11,098 nucleotides of DNA from JACVRW01 sp034664005 (GTDB lineage: Bacteria; Actinomycetota; Thermoleophilia; Solirubrobacterales; Thermoleophilaceae), in NCBI GenBank assembly GCA_034664005.1, contig JAXDIL010000050.1, positions 1-11,098 on the forward strand. Direction: 5' to 3'. The notes below the pieces were generated by a model that searched no databases, was not told where the DNA came from, and saw only the letters and a list, made by a program, of their open reading frames with translations. This document shows positions 6,273 to 11,098 of this stretch, piece after piece. Both the position numbers and the translations under genes were made by a program. Positions within the stretch are counted from its first letter, which is position 1. Each line of letters begins with the position of its first letter.

Positions 6273-6865
6273 CGCTCGATCGCGTCGCCGAGTCGGTCGA
6301 GCGCCCGCCGCAGCCGGGAGTTCACGGTGCCGCGCGGCATGTCGAGCGCCCGCGCGATCTCGCCGGGCGTGTAGTCGAAGACGAAGCGAAGCACCACCAC
6401 GGCCCGGTGCTCGGGGCTCAGCTCGGCGAGCGCGGCCACGACGTCTCCCGAGAACGGCGAGCTCGGCAGGTCGGGTGGCGCCTCGGCGGATTCGGCGGCG
6501 GTGGCGTCCACCTCACGCCGCAGCGTGCGGGCGCGCGTCACGTCGATCGCCCGGTTCACCACGATCCGGTGCATCCAGGGCCCGAACGGGCGGCGACGGT
6601 CGAAGCGATCGATGGCCCGCACCGCCGCGAGGAAGGCCTCCTGCGCGATGTCCTCCGCCGCCGCGGCGTCGTGCACGACGAGGTACGCGGCGCGGTACGC
6701 GCGCGGCCACTCGCGCCGGAACAGCTCCTCGAGCGCCTGGGCCGAGCCGCTCTGCACCTCGCGCACCAGCCGGCGCTCCTGCCGCCGCGACGACGGCTCG
6801 ACGCGCGCGAGCACGGCCGGCCTGGGCGCAGCGGGCACGAACGCCGCTGGCGGGTCGCCGCTCAT
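6269..6865 (-). CDS. ECF-type RNA polymerase sigma factor
   Basis: A 198-residue sigma-70 family protein with only regions 2 and 4, hence ECF type: it directs RNA polymerase to a small set of promoters and is usually held by a partner anti-sigma factor. Region 2 spans about 43-112 (LEELFRREWPRAYRAAYLVV, the EDIAQEAFLAAVRAI motif at 71-85, then PFGPWMHRIVVNRAID for -10 recognition). Region 4 spans ~141-194, with LSPEHRAVVVLRF (149-161), YTPGEIARAL (165-174) and the recognition helix around PRGTVNSRLRRAL. An acidic/Pro linker (~120-140) joins them. ATG 6865 is chosen; it lacks a strong ribosome site (GAGAAG lies 13 bases upstream). GTG 6886 is in frame with a GGTGG just before it, and the frame stays open to TTG 6949, so the start is uncertain by up to 28 codons. 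The stop overlaps the propeller protein start by 4 bases. Confidence 0.9.
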   Translation of the reverse strand: MSGDPPAAFVPAAPRPAVLARVEPSSRRQERRLVREVQSGSAQALEELFRREWPRAYRAAYLVVHDAAAAEDIAQEAFLAAVRAIDRFDRRRPFGPWMHRIVVNRAIDVTRARTLRREVDATAAESAEAPPDLPSSPFSGDVVAALAELSPEHRAVVVLRFVFDYTPGEIARALDMPRGTVNSRLRRALDRLGDAIER

Positions 6866-6887
6866 GACTGCAACAGAGCTTCTCACG

Positions 6888-6902
6888 CACTCCACCGGAG
6901 TG
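6888..6902. repeat. Perfect 6-bp inverted repeat in the sigma factor leader
   Basis: CACTCC (6888-6893) and GGAGTG (6897-6902) are perfect arms around a 3-base centre. The dyad lies 22 bases before ATG 6865 and next to the alternative GTG start at 6886. On the minus strand its GGTGGAG could act as a ribosome site, so a hairpin would hide it; equally it could be a protein-binding dyad. Confidence 0.4.
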
Positions 6903-6903
6903 G

Positions 6904-6930
6904 GTACGGTCACCGGGCCATCAGAGGTCC
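6904..6930 (-). promoter_or_regulatory. Speculative ECF-type promoter for the sigma factor operon
   Basis: On the minus strand GGACC (6930-6926) resembles the GGAAC -35 element of many ECF promoters, and CGTAC (6908-6904) lies 17 bases further on, resembling CGT-type -10 elements. The position, about 40 bases before the start, would allow self-activation, a common habit of ECF factors. The match is short and may be chance. Confidence 0.2.
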
Positions 6931-6931
6931 A

Positions 6932-6949
6932 ACCCTCAACCACCCTCAA
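6932..6949. repeat. Direct repeat ACCCTCAA x2, 10-bp period
   Basis: ACCCTCAA occurs at 6932-6939 and again at 6942-6949 (TTGAGGGT on the other strand). The two copies are one helical turn apart, as expected for a regulator that binds two sites on the same DNA face. The pair sits in the divergent intergenic region, directly next to the palindrome at 6949-6963. Confidence 0.5.
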
Positions 6950-6963
6950 GGGGTCTGACCCCT
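6949..6963. repeat. Perfect palindrome AGGGGTC-T-GACCCCT
   Basis: Two 7-base arms, AGGGGTC (6949-6955) and GACCCCT (6957-6963), flank a single T. It ends 4 bases before the GTG start of the metallopeptidase-like gene. It may be an operator, a hairpin in a leader RNA, or one copy of a dispersed G+C-rich palindrome family; similar GGGGTC(T/A)GACCCC motifs recur between genes in other bacteria as far as I recall, which needs a search. Confidence 0.5.
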
Positions 6964-6967
6964 ACTC

Positions 6968-7720
6968 GTGCCCTGGGAGGAGTCGCACTCGCCTACGTTC
7001 TCCGCGCGCCACGACTCGTCTCAGCGTGCGGAGGCGGCTGCGGTGCTCGAGTCGCTCGAGGCGTTCCGCGAGGAGGTGGACCGCCTCTTCGAGGTGGCCC
7101 CGACCGAGATCGCCGTGGTCCTCCATCCTCGCCCCGCGGCGCTCACGCTCGCCCACCCCTGGCTCCCGCTCGCGCGCATGGTGGCCGCACCGGCGAGCCG
7201 CCGCTACTTCTCGGGCTGGTTCACCGAGACCGATATCCACGTACTCGCGCCGCCGGCCCTCGAGCGGCGTGCCTCAAACGTGCCGGGCTCACGCGAGGCG
7301 CTTCTGCTCGCGCCGCTCCACGAGTACTCGCACCTCGTGATCGGCGCTAACAACCCGGACCTGCCGCCGCCCTTCTCGCTCGCGGCCTTCCGGCGCTACG
7401 TGCGCTGGGCCTGGCTGTGCGAGGGCGCCGCCGTGTGGCTCTCCGGCCAGACGCCCTACCTGCGCGCGGCGATCGTGCGCCGGCTGCGCGAGGGCGGCAC
7501 GCCCGAGTTCCCGCCCTCCGCTCGTGACGCGATGCTGCTCGGGGGCACAATCTTCAGCATGCTCGAGCGCGAGGCCGGGCCGCGCGCCGCGGTGGCGCTC
7601 GCCACGAGCCCGCTGGAGGAGTCGGGTGCGCGCGGGCTCTTGGCGGGGATGTTCGGCCGCCCGCTCGTGGCGATCGAGCGCGACTGGCGGGCCGAGCTCG
7701 ACTCGCTATCGGCCTCCTGA
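6968..7720 (+). CDS. Putative gluzincin-like metallopeptidase (peptidase MA-like), uncharacterised
   Basis: A 250-residue soluble protein without signal peptide or membrane helix. HEYSH (118-122) is an exact HEXXH zinc site, and 30 residues after it WLCEGAAVWLSGQ (149-161) supplies Glu152, the expected third ligand in gluzincins of the peptidase MA-like type (EGxAxW). The N-terminal part (FSARHDS, 11-17, then a helix ~22-42) resembles the usual beta-helix lead-in of such domains, and IAVVLHPR (48-55) is a predicted core strand. Peptidase activity is inferred, not shown; the substrate is unknown. GTG 6968 is the first possible start, since an in-frame TGA lies at 6956; it has no good ribosome site. 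GTG 7043 has GGAGG 8 bases upstream but would remove the lead-in. The gene is divergent from the sigma factor and could share its control region. Its 3' end overlaps the diguanylate cyclase gene tail-to-tail by 15 bases. Confidence 0.7.
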   Translation: MPWEESHSPTFSARHDSSQRAEAAAVLESLEAFREEVDRLFEVAPTEIAVVLHPRPAALTLAHPWLPLARMVAAPASRRYFSGWFTETDIHVLAPPALERRASNVPGSREALLLAPLHEYSHLVIGANNPDLPPPFSLAAFRRYVRWAWLCEGAAVWLSGQTPYLRAAIVRRLREGGTPEFPPSARDAMLLGGTIFSMLEREAGPRAAVALATSPLEESGARGLLAGMFGRPLVAIERDWRAELDSLSAS

Positions 7721-8680
7721 TCGCCGCGGCGAGAAATCGTCCGGGACGGCCGAGGCCAGGACGGCCGTGCCGCGCGCGCCGCGCTGCTTCCCGTACAGGA
7801 GCGCGGTGTCGGCGCGGCCGATCAGCATCGTGGCCGACTCGTCGGGCTGCCAGGCGGCCACGCCCGCGGTGGCCGCGGTGATGTCCTCGCCCAGCTCGAG
7901 CTCCGCGAGAGCGCTCGCGATGGCGTCGACCCCGCGCGAGCTGACCTCCGCCGCCGTCCGCTCGTCGGCGTCGATCGCGATGACGACGAACTCGTCGCCG
8001 CCGTAGCGGGCCACCACGTCGTAGGCGCGCACGGTCTGGCGGAGCGCGTCGCCGACCCGCCGGAGCACCTCGTTGCCCGCGAGGTGGCCGTGAGCCTCGT
8101 TCACCTGCTTGAAGTCGTCGAGGTCGACGATCGCGAGCGCGAGCCCGCCACCCGTCCGCCGGCAGCGCTCGAGCTCGCGGCGCAGCGTGTCCTGCATCGC
8201 CGCGTGGTTGAGGCATCCGGTGAGCCCGTCGACTCGAGCGGCGAGCGCCAGCCCGGCGTGCTCCGCGGCGTTCCTGCACGCGGCCGACACGAGCTCGGCG
8301 AGCGCCTCGAGCAGCTCGCCCCGCTCGTCCGAGGGCGCCGGGCCGCCCTCCCACTCCGCGGCCAGCGCGCCGCGCAGCTCGCCATCCCAGCGCAGCGGCA
8401 CCGCCAGCGAACGCTGGTCGCGCGCAGGCTCGCCGCTCTGGAGCGCCTTCCCCACCGCGCCCTCGCCGGCCTCCACACGCGCGCCGATCGCCTGGCCCGG
8501 CCTGCCAAAGGTGGCCTCGAGCCGAAGTCCGTCCGCCTCCGTAACGAGGAAGACGTCGGCGTAGTCCGCCTCCGCCACGCGCGCGGCCTCCTCGCAGACG
8601 CGCACGAGCAGGCGGCTCGGGTCGAGCGTCTGGCTGATGCTGCGGGCCGCGTCAAGGAGCCTCGACTCCCCGCCGCCCAT
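7706..8680 (-). CDS. Diguanylate cyclase with N-terminal GAF domain
   Basis: A 324-residue cytoplasmic signalling enzyme that would make cyclic di-GMP from two GTP. A GAF-type sensor domain occupies ~15-140 (SISQTLDPSRLLVRVCEEA, DVFLVTEADGLRLEATFG, then LAVPLRWDGELRGALAAE). The GGDEF domain runs from ~148 to 305: DGLTGCLNH (151-159), the metal- and substrate-binding DLDDFKQVNEAHGHLAGNE (186-204), the signature GGDEF (227-231), and a late YGKQRGARG. RAYD (218-221) ends five residues before GGDEF, the exact place of the RxxD inhibitory site, so product feedback is likely. All key residues are present, so it should be active. There is no EAL domain or membrane segment; the GAF ligand is unknown. 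ATG 8680 starts 2 bases after the stop of the acyl-CoA dehydrogenase gene, so it is the last gene of that operon. No strong ribosome site is seen, which suggests translational coupling. Confidence 0.92.
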   Translation of the reverse strand: MGGGESRLLDAARSISQTLDPSRLLVRVCEEAARVAEADYADVFLVTEADGLRLEATFGRPGQAIGARVEAGEGAVGKALQSGEPARDQRSLAVPLRWDGELRGALAAEWEGGPAPSDERGELLEALAELVSAACRNAAEHAGLALAARVDGLTGCLNHAAMQDTLRRELERCRRTGGGLALAIVDLDDFKQVNEAHGHLAGNEVLRRVGDALRQTVRAYDVVARYGGDEFVVIAIDADERTAAEVSSRGVDAIASALAELELGEDITAATAGVAAWQPDESATMLIGRADTALLYGKQRGARGTAVLASAVPDDFSPRRSGGR

Positions 8681-8682
8681 CG

Positions 8683-9792
8683 TCAGAGCCCGAGGGTCTT
8701 CGCGATGATGTTCTTCTGGATCTCCGACGTGCCGCCGTAGATCGTGGTGACGACGGCGGTTCGGAGGTGCCGCTCCATCGGGTACTCGGTCGCGTACCCG
8801 TAGCCGCCCATGATCTGGACGCCCTCGAGCGCCACGCGCTTCGCTAGCTCGGTGGCCGCGAGCTTGGCCATCGACGCCTCCTGCGGCAGCATCCGGCTGG
8901 GATCCTCGTCGGTCAGCGACGCCACCCAGCGCACCAGCAGCCTCACCTGCGCGAGCTCCGTGGCCAGCTCGGCGAAGCGGTGCGAGATCGCCTGGAAGGA
9001 GCCCACCGGCCGGCCGAACTGACGACGCTCCTTGGCGTAGGCGAGCGCGTCGTCGAAGGCTCGCTGGGCAAGGCCGAGCGAGGTGGCCGCGAGGATCGTG
9101 CGCTCGTAGTTGAGACCCGCCATCAGCTGGGTCCAGCCGCCGCCCTCGACCCCGAGCAGCGCGTCCTCCGGCACGCGCACGCCGTCGAGGTGGATCTCGT
9201 TCGTCTCCTCGCCACCGAGCGTCGGGATCGGCGTGATGGTCATGCCGGGGGTGTCGCGCGGCACCAGGATCATCGACATGTCCTCGTGGCGCTCGCCCGG
9301 GCCGGTGCGGCAGACGATCAGGATGTGGCTCGCCTTGTGGGCGTAGGAGCACCACATCTTCGCTCCGTCGAGCACCCACTCCCCGTCCTCGCGGCGCGCG
9401 CGCGTCTTCAGCGCCGCCACGTCCGAGCCCGCGTCCGGCTCGGACATCGCGATGGCGAGCGTGCCCCCCTTCACCACGCGGCCGAGCAGGTCGCGCTTCT
9501 GCTCCTCGGTGCCGAAGCGGTTGAGCGCGCCCACCACGATCAGCGTCACGCCGTAGCCCGCGACCGGTATCTGGCCGCGCGTGAACTCCTCGAGGAAGAG
9601 CGTGGCGTCGAGGAACGAGCCGCCGGAGCCGCCGTACTCCTCGTCGATCTGGAGCCCGTACCAGCCGAGCTCGCCCATGCGGGCGGCCACCTCGTGCGAG
9701 TGGCCGTCCTCCTCGGGCCGGTCGAACTGCTCGCGCGCGGCGAAGTCGCGGATGGCCGCGACGAACGCCTCCTGCTCCTCGTTCAGCCTCAA
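8683..9792 (-). CDS. Acyl-CoA dehydrogenase (second of a tandem pair)
   Basis: A 369-residue FAD flavoenzyme of the acyl-CoA dehydrogenase family, which inserts a 2,3 double bond in acyl-CoA in the cytoplasm and passes electrons to ETF. Visible: alpha-helical N-terminal domain (LNEEQEAFVAAIRDFA, 3-18; GWYGLQIDEEYGGSGG, 43-58); the FAD/substrate motif AIAMSEPDAGSD (113-124) with the beta-domain DGAKMWCSYA (142-151); and C-terminal RRQFGRPVGSFQA (256-268), MGGYGYATEYPMER (328-341) and IYGGTSEIQ (351-359). The position of the usual catalytic Glu before GT is Gly353. Glu230 in NYERTILA lies where isovaleryl-CoA-type enzymes carry the base in helix G, so a branched- or long-chain acyl substrate is possible (inference). 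The start is taken as TTG 9792, overlapping the TGA of the upstream gene (TTGA); it gives a normal length with little extra N-terminus. The exact start is less sure than the identity. Confidence 0.9.
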   Translation of the reverse strand: MRLNEEQEAFVAAIRDFAAREQFDRPEEDGHSHEVAARMGELGWYGLQIDEEYGGSGGSFLDATLFLEEFTRGQIPVAGYGVTLIVVGALNRFGTEEQKRDLLGRVVKGGTLAIAMSEPDAGSDVAALKTRARREDGEWVLDGAKMWCSYAHKASHILIVCRTGPGERHEDMSMILVPRDTPGMTITPIPTLGGEETNEIHLDGVRVPEDALLGVEGGGWTQLMAGLNYERTILAATSLGLAQRAFDDALAYAKERRQFGRPVGSFQAISHRFAELATELAQVRLLVRWVASLTDEDPSRMLPQEASMAKLAATELAKRVALEGVQIMGGYGYATEYPMERHLRTAVVTTIYGGTSEIQKNIIAKTLGL

Positions 9793-11009
9793 GCCTCGAC
9801 GGTTTCCCTGGGCTTGAAGCGGTTCAGCTCGCGCAGCGCGATCACCATCTTGTGGACCTCGTCGGGACCGTCGGCGATGCGCAGCCAGCGGCCCTGGCGC
9901 CAGGCGGCGGCGAGCGGGGTGTCGTCGGACATGCCGAGCGCGCCGTGCACCTGCATCGCCCGGTCGAGCACGCGCTGGTGCATCTGCGCCGCGATCACCT
10001 TGATCATCGAGATGTCCTGGCGAGCGGCGCGCTTCCCCTCGGTGTCCATCTTCCAGGCGGCGTGGAGCACCATCAGCCGCGCCTGGTCGATCTCCATGCG
10101 CGACTTCGCGATGAAGTCCTGGACGAACTGCTTCTCGGCCAGCGGGCCGCCGAACGCGTCGCGCTCGTGCGCGCGCCGGCACATCAGCTCGAAGCCACGC
10201 TCGGCCGAGCCGATCGCGCGCATGCAGTGGTGGATGCGACCTGGGCCGAGCCGGTCCTGCGCGATCGCGAAGCCGGCGCCGCGCTCGCCCAGCAGGTTGG
10301 AGGCCGGCACGCGGCAGTCCTCATAGAGCACCTCCCAGTGGCCGGGGCCCTCGTCGTGCCCCATGACCGGGACCGGTCGCACGCCCACGAACCCGGGCGT
10401 CTCGACGGGCACCAGGATCATGCTCGCACGCTTGTGGGGCGGCGCGTCGGGGTCCGTCACGACCATCGCGATCGACAGCGCCGCGCCGTTGTAGCCCGAC
10501 GTGAACCACTTGTGGCCGTTCACGACCCACTCGTCGCCGTCGAGCTCGGCGCGCGAGACCAGCCCGGTCGGGTCGGAACCGGCGGTGTCCGGCTCCGTCA
10601 TCGAGAAGCAGGAGCGGATCTCGCCGTCGAGCAGCGGCTGAAGCCAGCGCTCCTGCTGCTCCTCGCTGCCGTGCTCGGCGAGGATCTCCATGTTGCCGGT
10701 GTCCGGCGCGGAGCAGTTGAAGACCATCGGCGCGACGCCGTTGCGGCCCATCGCTTCGCAGAGCATCCCGTACTCCCAGTTGGTGAGCCCGGGGCCGAAG
10801 CGCTCGTCCGGCATGAACATGTTCCAGAGCCCCTCGGACTTCGCGCGCTCGCGCAGCTCGACCAGGATCTCGGGATAGGGAACGCCAGGCCGCACCTCGC
10901 GATCGAGCGCCTCCATCGCCTCGCGCTCGACCGGATCCACGTGCTCCTCCATGAACTCCCGGACGCGTTCGAGGAGCCCTGCGACTCGGTCCGACGGTGC
11001 GAAATCCAT
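9789..11009 (-). CDS. Acyl-CoA dehydrogenase, ACAD10/11-like
   Basis: A 406-residue acyl-CoA dehydrogenase, full length for the family. It has the alpha N-terminal domain (VREFMEEHVDPVE, 16-28; LWNMFMPDE, 61-69), the FAD-binding SMTEPDTAGSD (136-146), the beta-domain NGHKWFTSG (164-172), then GPGRIHHCMRAIG (255-267), ERDAFGGPL (282-290), MQVHGALGMSDDTPLA (352-367) and ADGPDEVH (379-386). RIHHCMR and ADGPDEVH point to the ACAD10/ACAD11-like group of bacterial and animal enzymes. There Asp (here Asp380) stands where medium-chain enzymes have the catalytic Glu. Mammalian members have been tied to unusual acyl groups such as 4-hydroxyacyl chains; whether this holds here is unknown. ATG 11009 is the natural start; only a weak GTAGG precedes it. 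Its TGA overlaps the TTG of the next dehydrogenase, so the two are made together, possibly as partners of one pathway or as mixed subunits. Confidence 0.93.
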   Translation of the reverse strand: MDFAPSDRVAGLLERVREFMEEHVDPVEREAMEALDREVRPGVPYPEILVELRERAKSEGLWNMFMPDERFGPGLTNWEYGMLCEAMGRNGVAPMVFNCSAPDTGNMEILAEHGSEEQQERWLQPLLDGEIRSCFSMTEPDTAGSDPTGLVSRAELDGDEWVVNGHKWFTSGYNGAALSIAMVVTDPDAPPHKRASMILVPVETPGFVGVRPVPVMGHDEGPGHWEVLYEDCRVPASNLLGERGAGFAIAQDRLGPGRIHHCMRAIGSAERGFELMCRRAHERDAFGGPLAEKQFVQDFIAKSRMEIDQARLMVLHAAWKMDTEGKRAARQDISMIKVIAAQMHQRVLDRAMQVHGALGMSDDTPLAAAWRQGRWLRIADGPDEVHKMVIALRELNRFKPRETVEA

Positions 11010-11020
11010 GGTCGGGGAGC

Positions 11021-11098
11021 CTACAGCGCGATGCTGTGCTCACCGGCGCCGAGCCTGAGCGTGAGCCGCCCGTGCCGCCCCGCCCGCCCCCCCCCCGG
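11021..11098 (-). CDS. Probable 3' end of an unidentified gene upstream of the acyl-CoA dehydrogenases
   Basis: On the minus strand an open frame enters from the window edge and ends at a TAG (11023-11021), 11 bases before ATG 11009. Its last residues read RLTLRLGAGEHSIAL, which looks like a real protein tail (alternating beta-strand pattern) rather than random frame. The short gap fits an operon with the dehydrogenases. About 25 codons are visible, and the distal part is a Gly/Arg run coded by a G/C homopolymer, so the family cannot be named and the frame before that run may be unreliable. Confidence 0.35.
   Translation of the reverse strand, partial: PGGGRAGRHGRLTLRLGAGEHSIAL

Noticed and set aside
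6866..6949. Extension of the sigma factor to TTG 6949
   Set aside because: The extra residues have no family similarity and would run through the phased direct repeat; ECF factors begin close to region 2.
11023..11037. ACAGC-GCGAT-GCTGT dyad upstream of the first acyl-CoA dehydrogenase
   Set aside because: Only 5-bp arms and probably inside the coding end of the upstream gene; not distinguishable from chance.
1..11098. Possible defence island, prophage or mobile element
   Set aside because: No integrase, transposase, tRNA, terminal repeats, toxin-antitoxin or nuclease genes were seen, and composition looks even across the window.

Overview
The window is very G+C-rich, gene-dense bacterial DNA. 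Its start codons include ATG, GTG and TTG, and many genes overlap or are only a few bases apart. The gene content fits a high-G+C actinobacterium, most likely of the Thermoleophilia (Solirubrobacterales/Gaiellales) type: an ECF sigma factor coupled to a membrane-anchored beta-propeller protein, a secreted penicillin-acylase-family enzyme, tandem acyl-CoA dehydrogenases and a hydantoinase-B-type subunit. That taxonomic call is an inference from protein style; no rRNA or tRNA gene is present. No CRISPR array, insertion sequence, phage gene or attachment site was seen.

Layout, left to right. (1) Bases 1-1508, plus strand: the 3' end of a hydantoinase B/oxoprolinase gene overlaps by 14 bases a beta-hydroxyacid dehydrogenase gene that has a perfect Shine-Dalgarno sequence. 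(2) 1509-2247, plus: a short intergenic region with a good housekeeping-type promoter candidate, then a stand-alone DUF1802 protein. (3) 2307-5129, plus: a 940-residue secreted Ntn-hydrolase (penicillin acylase family) with an intact Ser-Asn autoprocessing site, an EF-hand-like loop and four cysteine pairs; its start looks leaderless. (4) 6865-5133, minus: an ECF sigma factor whose stop overlaps (ATGA) the start of a single-pass membrane protein with an outside beta-propeller, a likely anti-sigma factor or sensor. It ends 3 bases from the acylase stop. (5) 6866-6967: a 102-base divergent intergenic region rich in dyads and a 10-bp-period direct repeat. (6) 6968-7720, plus: a small gluzincin-like (HEXXH...E) protein, overlapping tail-to-tail with the next operon. 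(7) 11098-7706, minus: the extreme 3' end of an unidentified gene, an ACAD10/11-like acyl-CoA dehydrogenase, a second acyl-CoA dehydrogenase, and a GAF-GGDEF diguanylate cyclase, all packed with 11-, -4- and 2-base junctions as one probable operon.

How the parts may work together: the left genes look like small-molecule catabolism (amide or cyclic-imide and hydroxyacid chemistry), and the right operon like acyl-CoA (fatty or branched acid) oxidation that carries its own c-di-GMP synthase. The centre is a signalling module (sigma factor plus propeller protein) beside a secreted acylase and a metallopeptidase-like protein. The most unusual elements are the sigma/propeller pair without a zinc-finger anti-sigma motif, the repeat-dense divergent control region, and the translational coupling of a diguanylate cyclase to acyl-CoA dehydrogenases. 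I did not find a clear new defence or mobile system. There is no gene-free stretch longer than 300 bases.
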